Shown piece after piece: positions 33,411-41,487 of a stretch of 43,280 nucleotides of DNA. The stretch is from Actinomycetota bacterium (GTDB lineage: Bacteria > Actinomycetota > Acidimicrobiia > Spongiisociales > UBA11373). The stretch is from assembly GCA_018821365.1 (NCBI GenBank), contig JAHJML010000097.1, forward strand, positions 1 to 43,280, in the 5' to 3' direction. The stretch's first letter is position 1, and every line of letters starts with the position of its first letter. The notes under the pieces were generated by a model that did no database searches, was not told the origin of the DNA, and worked only from the letters and a program-made list of their open reading frames with translations. A program made the position numbers and the translations under genes.

Positions 33411-33938
33411 ATGGCCCCCCGTCTCGTCTCCGGCGAGTGCAGGTTCACCAGTCCGCCCTTCTCGAACACATGGGCGCTGTGGTGTCGCGGCGAGCGACTG
33501 GCCACCATGACCCGCCGCCCCCGCCAGCACACCTCCGACGTCTCGCTGGCCGACGGAGGCGAAATCCGACTGCAACCCGACGGCTGGGGGACGGTGGTCG
33601 CCCTGGAGAACGGCAGTGAGTTGGGGCGGATCGTGCGCCGCTCCTGGTGGGGGCGCCGCTGGGATCTGATCAGCCCAGCCTTCGGATACGTCCTCACCTC
33701 CGACCCGATGCCGCGCCACTGGACGATCCGGGTGGGCAACGAACCGGTCGGGCGCCTCTCCGGCGGGTTGCTCTCCTACAACCGCCTCACCGTCGAGGCC
33801 GATGTGGGGATCCAGGTGCTGGCGTTGGTGATGGCGTGGCACGTGCTGGCTCGGCCTTGGGAGGCTGCCGCCGCTCCCGGATCGCTGGTGCCCGCCGATC
33901 GAGCCCACCACCGAACCGCCCCCGGCTTCGGCGGCTGA
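33411..33938 (+). CDS. soluble beta-rich protein of unknown function
   Basis: The ATG at 33411 gives 175 residues. The sequence alternates short strands: DVSLADGGEIRLQPDGWGTVVALENGSELGRIVRRSWWGRRWDLIS, then YVLTSDPMPRHWTIRVGNEPVGRLSGGLLSYNRLTVEA, a pattern like the LURP/tubby-like phospholipid scramblase-type barrel. The C-terminal segment VLALVMAWHVLARPWE is a hydrophobic helix. The barrel resemblance is weak and not proof of function. A leaderless promoter supports the start. Confidence 0.65.
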   Translation: MAPRLVSGECRFTSPPFSNTWALWCRGERLATMTRRPRQHTSDVSLADGGEIRLQPDGWGTVVALENGSELGRIVRRSWWGRRWDLISPAFGYVLTSDPMPRHWTIRVGNEPVGRLSGGLLSYNRLTVEADVGIQVLALVMAWHVLARPWEAAAAPGSLVPADRAHHRTAPGFGG

Positions 33939-34122
33939 CGGCCCGCTCTCCTCGAGAGGCGCCACACCGGTCGCCGGCCGGGAGTCCATCGCCACCGATC
34001 CGACACCGTGAACCGCCCGAAAACCCTTTGGGCATAAGGCTTGCCTGACTCCCCGGCCGGCAGACGCCTCCCCTCGGAAACCGTCGATGTGCACGGCGGC
34101 CTTCACCAGGGAGCGGCGCGGG

Positions 34123-35934
34123 CTAATCGATCCCCAGTGCCTCCTCGGCCGCCTCCAGGCGTTGCGTGCCCTCCAGCAGTGGGGAGAAGAGATCCCCGAA
34201 GCGGGCCACCCGATCCCAGATGGTGGCAAGGGTGAGGTGGTCCGGGAGGATCTCGTCGAGTTCGCCCCAGACGAGCGGGGTCGAGACAGGCGCCCCCGGG
34301 CGGGGCCGCACCGAGTACACCGAGGCGATGGTCTTGCCTCCCACGTTCTGGTTGTGATCGATGAAGACCCTGCCGGTGCGGCTCCCGATGTCCCACTCCA
34401 TGGTCGCCACATCGGGGGCGGCGGCCACGATCATCCTCCCCACCGCCTCGACGAAGGCCCGCACCCGGGCGTAGTCGTGGATGGGATCCAGCGGCACGTA
34501 CACGTGGATGCCGGTGGCGCCGCTGGTCTTGGGATGGCCCTCCAACCCGAGGCGCTGCAGCACCAGTCGGACCAGACCGGCCACCGTGACCACCTGCTCC
34601 CAGTCGGCCCCCTCGGCGGGGTCGAGGTCGAAGATGGCCTGGGTGGGGCGTCCGGGGTCGGCCGCCTTGGTCAGCCAGGGGTGGATCTCGATCGCGCCCA
34701 GGTTGACGATCCACAACAGCGAGTCCACGTCGGGGGCGGTGACGAACTCGATCGGCTCGCCGCGGTGCTCCGACCACAACGGCGCCACCGGCAGCCAATC
34801 GGGACGATGCGACGGCGCCTGCTTCTCGTAGAAGGAGTCCCCGTCGGCACCATCGGGGTAGCGGGACATGACGATCGCCCTCCCCTCCAGGTGAGGCAGC
34901 AGCAGCGGGGCGATCGAGGCGTAGTACTGGAGCAGGTCGCCCTTGGTGTACCCGTCGGCCGGGAAGAACACCTTGTCGGGTTTGGTGATCCGGAGGGGGT
35001 GGACGGCGCCCACCGGCGCCCACCCGTCACCATCGGGAGCGAGGCGCACCCCGGCGGGGAAGGTGATCACTCCCGAGGCGAGCGGGCGGGTCCCCTCCCG
35101 GGGCGGGTCCGGCCGTGCCCCGGCCAGGGCGGCCTCCACCTCGGCGTGGATCCGCTGATGACTGGCGTCGTCGTGGGCTTCCGATATCAGCGTCATCTGC
35201 AAGCCGGTGCGGACCGCCGCCTCCACCAACGGCCCCACCCGCAGTGTCCCCTCGCCGTAGGGGACGTGGCGGATCTCCCCCTTCGGCCCGAACAGGTTGT
35301 CGGTGAACTGGCAGTGGAGTGGATCGACGGCCCAACCCGGGAACTCGCTGCGGAGGAAGGCGATCACGGACTCGAAGGCCTCCACGGTGGTGAGGCCGTT
35401 TCCCGACATGGCATGGACGTAAGCCCAATCGACCACCGGGCGGACGAACCCGAACTCGGAGGCGATCAGGGCGATGTCGCCCAGCGTCCCAAAGGCTCGC
35501 TCGGTGCCGGTGGTCTCCAGGCCGAGCGCCACCCCCAGGTGGCGGACCTTGGGTTCTATCACCTCCAGGTTGGCGACGGCGAGGGCGTGCAGTTCCTCGG
35601 CGGTTCGCCCCCGGGTGTACCCGGTGTGGGCCACCACCACCCTGGCCCCCATCGCCTTGCCCAACTTCATGGTGTGCTCGAGTGCGGAGCGAGTGTGGAC
35701 GGCCTTCTCGGGATCGTCGCTGGTCAGGATGGCGAAGTAGGGGGCATGGATCGACAAGCGGATGTTCCGCGCTTCGGCCAGCGCCCCGAAGCGCTCACAC
35801 CGGTCCTCCTTCCAGGGGAACCCGTGGACGAAGGCCAACTCGTAGGCGCGGTGGCCCGCCTCGGCCACGCTGTCGAGGAACACCTCGTCGTCGACCCCAT
35901 CGGGCGGCAGGCCGCTGATCCCGAATGCCAGCAT
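34123..35934 (-). CDS. fusion of endonuclease IV-type AP endonuclease and LigD-type primase-polymerase
   Basis: This 603-residue protein joins two DNA-repair modules. Residues 1-270 are an endonuclease IV (Nfo) TIM barrel with metal ligands at the expected places: SIHAPYF, VVAHTGYT, GLETTGTE, VVDWAYVHAM, LHCQFTDN, EIRHVPYGEG and SEAHDD; only the usual Asp of D-x-H is Glu. Residues 310-600 are a LigD-type PrimPol domain: IVMSRYPDGADGDSFYEKQAP, FDLDPAEG (catalytic Asp pair), SGATGIHVYVPL and RVFIDHNQN. There is no ligase or 3'-phosphoesterase domain. It would cut at an abasic site and fill the gap. The start is supported by a -10 box 7 nt upstream. Confidence 0.9.
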   Translation of the reverse strand: MLAFGISGLPPDGVDDEVFLDSVAEAGHRAYELAFVHGFPWKEDRCERFGALAEARNIRLSIHAPYFAILTSDDPEKAVHTRSALEHTMKLGKAMGARVVVAHTGYTRGRTAEELHALAVANLEVIEPKVRHLGVALGLETTGTERAFGTLGDIALIASEFGFVRPVVDWAYVHAMSGNGLTTVEAFESVIAFLRSEFPGWAVDPLHCQFTDNLFGPKGEIRHVPYGEGTLRVGPLVEAAVRTGLQMTLISEAHDDASHQRIHAEVEAALAGARPDPPREGTRPLASGVITFPAGVRLAPDGDGWAPVGAVHPLRITKPDKVFFPADGYTKGDLLQYYASIAPLLLPHLEGRAIVMSRYPDGADGDSFYEKQAPSHRPDWLPVAPLWSEHRGEPIEFVTAPDVDSLLWIVNLGAIEIHPWLTKAADPGRPTQAIFDLDPAEGADWEQVVTVAGLVRLVLQRLGLEGHPKTSGATGIHVYVPLDPIHDYARVRAFVEAVGRMIVAAAPDVATMEWDIGSRTGRVFIDHNQNVGGKTIASVYSVRPRPGAPVSTPLVWGELDEILPDHLTLATIWDRVARFGDLFSPLLEGTQRLEAAEEALGID

Positions 35935-35941
35935 CCCCGGG

Positions 35942-35947
35942 AGGGTA
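35942..35947 (-). promoter_or_regulatory. -10 box TACCCT, leaderless EndoIV-polymerase gene
   Basis: On the minus strand TACCCT lies 7 nt before the ATG at 35934. The ORF-track start 21 codons upstream would put the box inside the gene. Confidence 0.5.
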
Positions 35948-36007
35948 GAGCGGCGACACCGCCTCCATGGGGCCGCGTCGGGCCGGGGCCGCTTCACAAC
36001 GGATAAG

Positions 36008-36013
36008 TACGAT
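36008..36013 (+). promoter_or_regulatory. -10 box TACGAT, leaderless GNAT operon
   Basis: TACGAT is exactly 6 nt before the ATG at 36020. Confidence 0.55.
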
Positions 36014-36019
36014 CACACC

Positions 36020-36544
36020 ATGCGATTGCGCACCGAGACCCCTGCCGATCACGAGGCCGTTGCCGCCGTCGTCACCGCCGCCTTCGGCCGCACCCAAGAG
36101 GCTCTCCTCGTCGACCTCGTCCGACGCTCCGAGCACTTCGATCCGCACCTGTCGTTGGTGGCCGAGACCGGCGGCAGGATCGTCGGCCACGTGCTGTTCA
36201 GCCGGGTCGGCCTGCAAGGCAGCGGGCCGGCCGAGGTCTATGCACTGGCACCGCTGGCCGTACACCCCGACCATCAGCGCATCGGCATCGGCTCGGCACT
36301 GGTGGAGGAGGGCCTGCGGCGCCTCGACGCGATGGGCGAGCCGTTGGTGGTTCTGGAAGGCATCCCCTCTTACTACCCGCGCTTCGGGTTCGTGCCCGCT
36401 TCGCAGCACGGGATGTCGCCGCCCGACTCCGGGGTGCCCGACGAGGCGTTCATGATCAGAAGACTGGCCGGCTACGACCCCGCCATCGTCGGGACCATCG
36501 CCTACCCGTCCGCCTTCTATGCATCGGAGGCGCTCGGGCCATGA
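36020..36544 (+). CDS. YhbS-like GNAT N-acetyltransferase
   Basis: This 174-residue protein begins RLRTETPADHEAVAAVVTAAFG and has an acetyl-CoA loop LAVHPDHQRIGIGSALVEEGL followed by VVLEGIPSYYPRFGFVPAS, the YhbS-type pattern. The loop has Ile where the consensus usually has Gly (QRIGIG for QxxGxG). The last residue's stop overlaps the ammonia-lyase gene as ATGA, so the two are coupled. Confidence 0.9.
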   Translation: MRLRTETPADHEAVAAVVTAAFGRTQEALLVDLVRRSEHFDPHLSLVAETGGRIVGHVLFSRVGLQGSGPAEVYALAPLAVHPDHQRIGIGSALVEEGLRRLDAMGEPLVVLEGIPSYYPRFGFVPASQHGMSPPDSGVPDEAFMIRRLAGYDPAIVGTIAYPSAFYASEALGP

Positions 36545-37506
36545 GCAGCACCCTCCCCACCCTCGACGACGTCGGCGCCGCGGCGGCCAGGCTCGAGGGG
36601 GTCGCCCATCGGACGCCGGTGGTGACCGGCCGCACCCTCAACGAACGGGTCGGCGCCGCCGTGTTCTTGAAGGCCGAGTGCTTCCAGCGGACCGGGTCGT
36701 TCAAGTTCCGGGGCGCCTACAACGCCATCGCCTCGCTCACCGACGCAGAGCGCTCCCGGGGGGTGGCCACCTACTCGTCGGGCAACCATGCCCAGGCTGT
36801 CGCCCTGGCCGCCGCCCTGCACGGCATCCGTTCGGTGATCTTGATGCCCGAGGATGCTCCGTCACTCAAGGTGGAGGCGACGGCAGGGTACGGGGCGGAG
36901 ATCGTCACCTACGACCGCTACGCCGAGCAACGGACCGCCCTCGGTGAGCAGTTGGCCAACGAACGGGGCATGACGCTCATCCCGCCCTTCGACCACTGGG
37001 ACGTCATCGCCGGGCAGGGCACCGCCGCCCTGGAGTTGTTCGAGGACGCCGGCCCCCTCGACCTGCTGGTCGTCTGCGTCGGGGGCGGGGGTCTGATCTC
37101 GGGTTGTGCCACCGTCGCCAAGGCCCAGCGTCGGCCGGTGGAGGTGATCGGGGTGGAACCGGCGGCGGGCGACGACGTGCGGCGGTCGCTCGTGGAGGGG
37201 CACATCGTCGAAATACCGACACCTCGGACCATCGCCGACGGGCAGCAGACCACCGCCCCCAGCGAGCGGACCTTCGCCGTGATGCGGGAACGGGTCGATG
37301 ACATCGTGCTGGTGACCGACGACGAGATCATCGCCGCCATGCGGTTCGTGTTCGAGCGGATGAACCTGGTCCTCGAACCGTCGGGCGCCAGTGCACTGGC
37401 CGCCATCCTGGCCGGGCACATCGACGTGGCCGGCAAGCGTGTGGGGGTGACCCTGTCGGGGGGCAATGTCGGTATCGACCGGTTCGTCGAGTTGATGTCG
37501 GCGTGA
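36541..37506 (+). CDS. PLP-dependent threonine/serine-type ammonia-lyase
   Basis: This 321-residue fold-type II PLP enzyme has the Schiff-base Lys in RTGSFKFRGAYNAI, SSGNHAQAVALAA for phosphate binding and GGGGLISGC for PLP phosphate. The C-terminal SGGNVG is typical. It lacks a C-terminal ACT regulatory domain, so it is the short, catabolic or 3-hydroxyaspartate/serine racemase-like type rather than biosynthetic IlvA. The substrate is probably L-threonine, L-serine or a relative. It overlaps the neighbours at both ends. Confidence 0.92.
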   Translation: MSSTLPTLDDVGAAAARLEGVAHRTPVVTGRTLNERVGAAVFLKAECFQRTGSFKFRGAYNAIASLTDAERSRGVATYSSGNHAQAVALAAALHGIRSVILMPEDAPSLKVEATAGYGAEIVTYDRYAEQRTALGEQLANERGMTLIPPFDHWDVIAGQGTAALELFEDAGPLDLLVVCVGGGGLISGCATVAKAQRRPVEVIGVEPAAGDDVRRSLVEGHIVEIPTPRTIADGQQTTAPSERTFAVMRERVDDIVLVTDDEIIAAMRFVFERMNLVLEPSGASALAAILAGHIDVAGKRVGVTLSGGNVGIDRFVELMSA

Positions 37507-38363
37507 TCGGCCGCCGCACCTGGGGCCGGGCGGGGAGCATCGCCTACCTCGCCGCCGTCTACGCCGCCGCCCTCGGTCTCGCCTGGGTGGCCGCCCGGAG
37601 GTCCACCGGTCTCGGCGACTGGCAGGCCGCCCTGCTCGCCGATGTGGCCGCCACCGTGTTCGTGTTCGTGATGGCCGTCGCCGCCGACAACACCAGCGTC
37701 TACGACCCCTACTGGTCGGTCGCCCCACTCCCCCTGGCGCTGTGGTGGGCCGCCGGGGGATCACCCGACCCGGCCCGCATGGGGGCGATCGTGGTGCTCG
37801 TCTCCCTGTGGGGGATCCGCCTCACCGGCAACTTCCTGCGGGGATGGCCCGGCCTGGGCCACGAGGACTGGCGCTACACCGAGCACCGCCGCCTGGGGAC
37901 GCTCCGCTACCGGCTGGTGTCCCTGACGGGGCTGCAGATGATGCCGACGCTGATCGTCTTTGCGGCCATGCTGCCGGTGCTGGCCGTCACCCGGGGGGCG
38001 GGAAACGGGTTCGGCGTGCTCGATGTCGCCGCCGCAGTGGTCACTGCCGGGTCGATCCTGTTGGAAACGGCTGCCGACGAGCAGAAGCGCCGCTATCGGG
38101 GGACCGGCTTCGTCGCCACCGGCGTGTGGGGGTGGTGCCGCCACCCCAACTACCTGGGCGAGGTGGGCTTCTGGTGGGGGATCTTCCTGTTCGCACTGGC
38201 AGCGGGGTGGGGAAACTGGTGGACCGTGGCGGGGCCGATCGCCATGACGATCCTGTTCGCCACCGTCAGCGTCCCGCTGATGGACCGCCGCATGCTGCGC
38301 CGCCCCGGCTACCGCGAGCACATGGACCGGGTCCCCGCCCTGATCCCCCGCCCGCCCCGGTAG
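37503..38363 (+). CDS. DUF1295/steroid-5-alpha-reductase-like membrane protein
   Basis: The GTG at 37503 overlaps the previous stop as GTGA and gives 286 residues with about seven TM helices. The markers are NTSVYDPYWSVAPLPLALWW, SLWGIRLTGNFLRGWPGLGHEDWRY and the C-terminal TGVWGWCRHPNYLGEVGFWWGIFLF, which is the diagnostic RHPNYxGE motif of the isoprenylcysteine methyltransferase/DUF1295 group. It probably reduces or methylates a lipid-like substrate. Confidence 0.92.
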   Translation: MIGRRTWGRAGSIAYLAAVYAAALGLAWVAARRSTGLGDWQAALLADVAATVFVFVMAVAADNTSVYDPYWSVAPLPLALWWAAGGSPDPARMGAIVVLVSLWGIRLTGNFLRGWPGLGHEDWRYTEHRRLGTLRYRLVSLTGLQMMPTLIVFAAMLPVLAVTRGAGNGFGVLDVAAAVVTAGSILLETAADEQKRRYRGTGFVATGVWGWCRHPNYLGEVGFWWGIFLFALAAGWGNWWTVAGPIAMTILFATVSVPLMDRRMLRRPGYREHMDRVPALIPRPPR

Positions 38364-38370
38364 CGCCCGA

Positions 38371-39321
38371 TCAGGCCGACAGGGCGATCAACGCCAGGAA
38401 CAGTCCCAGCAGGACCACCCCCTCTCCGCGCGACAACCGCCGCCCGGTGACCACCAGCACCCCCGCTACGGCGGCGGTGGCCATCATCAGGATCATCACC
38501 TCATGGAACCGGCTTGCCACCGCCCCGGGACCTGCCAGACCGGCGACCCCGAGCACCGCCAGGGCGTTGAACAGGTTGGACCCGACCACGTTGCCGATGA
38601 CCAGGTCGGTCTCCCGACGCCGGGCGGCCGCCACCGCGGTGGCGAGTTCCGGCAGCGAGGTGCCCACCGAGACGATCACCAGACCCACGAAGGCCGACGA
38701 GATCCCCACCTCCGTCGCCAGCCGGCCGGCGCCCCGCACCAGGGCATCCGCCCCGCCCAGGGTCAGCAGCAGCGCCACGGTCCCGATCAACGCCTCGGCC
38801 CCGATGCGGACTGCGGCCTCGGTGCCGTCCGGTGGCTCTCCCAATCCGGCTGGGTCGAGGCCACGCTCGGAATCCCGGCGCGACCAGATGATCAGCAGGC
38901 AGACGGCGCCCGCCATGCACCCCAGCAGGATCCCGGCCTCGGCCCGGGTGATCTGGAGATCCCACAGCAGAAAGGTGGTGAGCGCCAGGGCGGCGAACAT
39001 CAGCACCCCCTCGCGCCGGATGGTCACAATCCTCGATACCAGTGGGGTCACCAGCGCCCCGGTGCCGAGCACCAGGGTGAGGTTGACGGTGTTCGACCCG
39101 ATCACGTTGCCGACCGCGATGTCGATCTCCCCCCGCGCTCCCGCCAGGGCCGACACCAGCATCTCGGGGGCCGAGGTGCCGAACCCGATCACCAGGGCCC
39201 CCACCAGGATCGGGGACACGCCCCACGCCCGGGAGAGGCGGGTGGCCGCCAGCACGAAGCGGTCGGCGGCGAGCGTCAGCACCACCAGGCCGCCGAGCAG
39301 CCACAGCAGGGAGATCAGCAC
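38371..39321 (-). CDS. calcium/sodium-type cation antiporter (CaCA family)
   Basis: This 316-residue membrane protein carries the two alpha repeats of the CaCA family: VGALVIGFGTSAPEMLVS with GNVIGSNTVNLTLVLG in the first half, and VGLVIVSVGTSLPELATAV with GNVVGSNLFNALAVLG in the second. It should exchange Ca2+ or another cation for Na+ or H+. The GTG at 39321 is chosen, since it overlaps the stop of a small upstream reading frame and gives the usual N-terminus; the ORF-track start at 39390 would overlap the divergent gene. Confidence 0.93.
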   Translation of the reverse strand: MLISLLWLLGGLVVLTLAADRFVLAATRLSRAWGVSPILVGALVIGFGTSAPEMLVSALAGARGEIDIAVGNVIGSNTVNLTLVLGTGALVTPLVSRIVTIRREGVLMFAALALTTFLLWDLQITRAEAGILLGCMAGAVCLLIIWSRRDSERGLDPAGLGEPPDGTEAAVRIGAEALIGTVALLLTLGGADALVRGAGRLATEVGISSAFVGLVIVSVGTSLPELATAVAAARRRETDLVIGNVVGSNLFNALAVLGVAGLAGPGAVASRFHEVMILMMATAAVAGVLVVTGRRLSRGEGVVLLGLFLALIALSA

Positions 39322-39341
39322 GACGACCTGGAAGCGGCCAT
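39315..39341 (-). CDS. possible 8-aa leaderless leader peptide of the antiporter
   Basis: On the minus strand an ATG at 39341 opens MAASRSSC and stops at a TGA that overlaps the antiporter start as GTGCTGA. It lies 8 nt after a TACGAT box. The arrangement mirrors the mini-ORF before the FtsX-like lipoprotein. It is too short for any other test. Confidence 0.35.
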   Translation of the reverse strand: MAASRSSC

Positions 39342-39349
39342 GGAGCGAG

Positions 39350-39355
39350 ATCGTA
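39350..39355 (-). promoter_or_regulatory. -10 box TACGAT before antiporter leader peptide
   Basis: On the minus strand TACGAT is 8 nt before the ATG at 39341. Confidence 0.45.
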
Positions 39356-39368
39356 TCGGCCACTGGGG

Positions 39369-39374
39369 TAGCGT
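39369..39374 (+). promoter_or_regulatory. -10 box TAGCGT, leaderless yczE-like gene
   Basis: TAGCGT is exactly 6 nt before the GTG at 39381. It is only 13 bp from the divergent antiporter box. Confidence 0.5.
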
Positions 39375-39380
39375 GCGCCG

Positions 39381-40016
39381 GTGCTCCCACTCCGCACCCA
39401 GGTCCGGCGCCTCCCCCGCCTCCTCGCCGGGTTGATCCTGTTCGGGATCGGGATCGCCATGAACGTGCTCGGCGACTTCGGCCTGCCCTCCTGGGACGTG
39501 TTCCACCAGGGCCTCTCGGAGAGGACCCCGATCTCGATTGGGATGGCGGTGATCCTGATCGGTGCGGTCGTGCTGATCGCCCTGCTGATCCTGCGGGAGC
39601 CGATCGGGATTGGGACCATCCTCAACGTGCTGGTGATCGGCGCCGTCATGGACCTGGTGCTGGCGGTGATCGACCCGCCCGCCCACACCGCCGCCAGGGT
39701 GGCCTACACCATGGGAGGGCCGCTGGTGGTGGCGGTCGCCTCCGGGCTCTACCTGGGGGTGAGGTTGGGGCCGGGACCGCGCGACGGCCTGATGACCGCC
39801 ATGGCCCGGCGGGGCATCACGGTGTGGAAGGCCCGCTTCGCCGTCGAGGTCGTAGTGCTGGTGGCCGGCTTCCTGATGGGGGGCACCATCGGGTGGGGCA
39901 CCATCTGGTTCCTGGTGATCATTGGCCCCGCCGTCCAGATCTCGCTGCGCTGGCTGTCGGTTCCCTGGGACCCCGACGAGCCGCGGGTGCAGGTGCTCAA
40001 GGGCGTCGATCGGTAG
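39381..40016 (+). CDS. YczE/YyaS-family membrane protein
   Basis: The GTG at 39381 gives 211 residues with five predicted TM helices. LILFGIGIAMNVLGDFGLPSWDVFHQGLSERTPISIGMAVILIG and GTILNVLVIGAVMDLVL, together with GLYLGVRLGPGPRDGLMTAMARRG, are the diagnostic parts of the YczE/YyaS/YitT-like family. The role is unknown; relatives are transporter-like. The leaderless promoter fixes the GTG start. Confidence 0.9.
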   Translation: MLPLRTQVRRLPRLLAGLILFGIGIAMNVLGDFGLPSWDVFHQGLSERTPISIGMAVILIGAVVLIALLILREPIGIGTILNVLVIGAVMDLVLAVIDPPAHTAARVAYTMGGPLVVAVASGLYLGVRLGPGPRDGLMTAMARRGITVWKARFAVEVVVLVAGFLMGGTIGWGTIWFLVIIGPAVQISLRWLSVPWDPDEPRVQVLKGVDR

Positions 40017-40172
40017 GTGGACGGGAGTCGGAACCGCCTGCCCCCCTGCCTCCCGGTCCTACGCCTCGCCGTCGAGTTCGGTTTTGGCGCCTTGCAGGTT
40101 TCGACGCCAGCCACAAACCAACGCCGACAGCATCCCGGAATCACATACATGGCATCCGCCAACCTCGGGGCG

Positions 40173-40178
40173 TAGCAT
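40173..40178 (+). promoter_or_regulatory. -10 box TAGCAT, leaderless TA operon
   Basis: TAGCAT is 8 nt before the GTG at 40187, which picks that start over the ATG at 40220. Confidence 0.5.
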
Positions 40179-40186
40179 TGCACCGC

Positions 40187-40858
40187 GTGACTCACCCGAC
40201 GCACCTCCGAGCGACCGAGATGCCACCCCGGGGCTTCTACCTGGCGCGGGAGGCGGGTCAACTCGCGGGGGTCTCCGGCCACACAATCGGCCAATGGAAA
40301 CACTACGGCTACACCCAGGCGTCCCAGGTATCTGATTCGTATCCCAACGTCTACTCATATCAGGACGTTGCGGAAGCGATGGTCGTCCACACCCTGCTCG
40401 ACAATGGAGTCGCCCTCCACAAGATCGGCAAGGCGGTTCGTTCGCTTGGCGAGACGTACGGATTGAACTGGCCCCTGATCGGATCACGCCTGTTCGTGAC
40501 TGTGGATGGCCAACTCGGTGCCGCTGAGGATGACCGACTGTATGACCTGTCCGAACACCGGTACCCGTGGCAGGAAGTACTGGAGGTCTCCGAAGTCCGG
40601 CAGATCGCCCTCGATCTCAAGCGGGGCGGTTGGGCGGTTCGATTCCTGCCCAGACTTCGACACATCGAGGTTGACCCGGACAAGGTGTCGGGCAAGCCGT
40701 CGATTGTCGGACGGCGCATCGCGGCTGAGGATGTGGCGGTGATCGCGAGAGAGTCTGGGTACTCGGTGCTGCGTCACGACTACAAGCTCTCACAGTCGCA
40801 GATCGACGACGCGGTCGCCTGGTGGAACAAGGTGACGGAATACGACGAGGCCGCGTAG
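40187..40858 (+). CDS. MerR-like HTH plus DUF433 antitoxin
   Basis: The GTG at 40187 gives 223 residues. The N-terminal part (GFYLAREAGQLAGVSGHTIGQWKHYGY) is a MerR-like winged helix, followed by SYQDVAEAMVVHTLLDNGVALHKIGKAV. The C-terminal 70 residues (DPDKVSGKPSIVGRRIAAEDVAVIARES and SQSQIDDAVAWWNK) are a DUF433 domain, the usual antitoxin partner of DUF5615 PIN-like toxins. It sits 5 nt before such a toxin gene. The 1038-residue ORF of the track runs through from upstream shadow sequence. Confidence 0.85.
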   Translation: MTHPTHLRATEMPPRGFYLAREAGQLAGVSGHTIGQWKHYGYTQASQVSDSYPNVYSYQDVAEAMVVHTLLDNGVALHKIGKAVRSLGETYGLNWPLIGSRLFVTVDGQLGAAEDDRLYDLSEHRYPWQEVLEVSEVRQIALDLKRGGWAVRFLPRLRHIEVDPDKVSGKPSIVGRRIAAEDVAVIARESGYSVLRHDYKLSQSQIDDAVAWWNKVTEYDEAA

Positions 40859-40863
40859 CGGGC

Positions 40864-41265
40864 ATGCCCGCGAAGCGCCTTCTGGTCATCGACGAGAACC
40901 TCAATCCGCGCCTCGCGACCGAACTCAACAAACGAGGCTTCGTGGCTCGCCGAGTTAGGTACTTCGGGCTGTCCGGTGAGAAAGACCATGAGTTGCTGCC
41001 TGCGCTCAAGGAGCAACTTGCCGGGAGTGATTGGATGCTCATCACAGCCGACGATCGGATGCCGCACACACATGGGCCACTCCTCGACGAGTTGGGGATC
41101 ACAGTGGCGACCATCGACCCGAGGGTTCCGGATGGGCGTCTCCTGGAGGAATGGCGTCGCGATGTCGTCCACAGGTGGGTCCACAAGATGGAAGAGCAGG
41201 CACAGGGGACGATCCGACGGTACTCAGAGCGGGCACACCGGTCATGGACCCCGATCAAGCGATGA
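40864..41265 (+). CDS. DUF5615/PIN-like toxin
   Basis: The ATG at 40864 gives 133 residues. It starts RLLVIDENLNPRLATELNKRGFVARRVRYFG, the D-x-N-L/P motif of the DUF5615 PIN-like family, and continues DWMLITADDRMP with a second acidic site. The C-terminal basic helices extend past the family core. Together with the DUF433 gene this is a type II toxin-antitoxin pair; the target is probably RNA, as for PIN domains in general. Confidence 0.85.
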   Translation: MPAKRLLVIDENLNPRLATELNKRGFVARRVRYFGLSGEKDHELLPALKEQLAGSDWMLITADDRMPHTHGPLLDELGITVATIDPRVPDGRLLEEWRRDVVHRWVHKMEEQAQGTIRRYSERAHRSWTPIKR

Positions 41266-41487
41266 GCAGCGAGCAAAGGGCACAGCCCGAAGGGTGGGGC
41301 AGGGGAAGCCAATCCTGAGGAAGGCTGACTTGCTCGCCCGCCGCACGCACCGACTCCCCACCCTCCAAGGTCGGCCCAGCAGACCCAATCCACGCCTCAG
41401 CCGGGACTACATCACCGAGCGCTTTACCCAGGACGTCAAGCACAGGGGCTATCGCCGCGGTTGACCGTGCGATCTTCGTTCGGGCAA

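Noticed and set aside
36008-40178. Leaderless boxes as evidence of a single dedicated sigma factor
   Set aside because: The hexamer is the ordinary actinobacterial -10 type and no consistent -35 is visible, so no special sigma factor is needed.
37742-40858. 1038-aa ORF in + frame
   Set aside because: It runs across the DUF1295 gene, the antiporter and the YczE gene in wrong frames. Only its last 223 codons are a gene (DUF433 protein).
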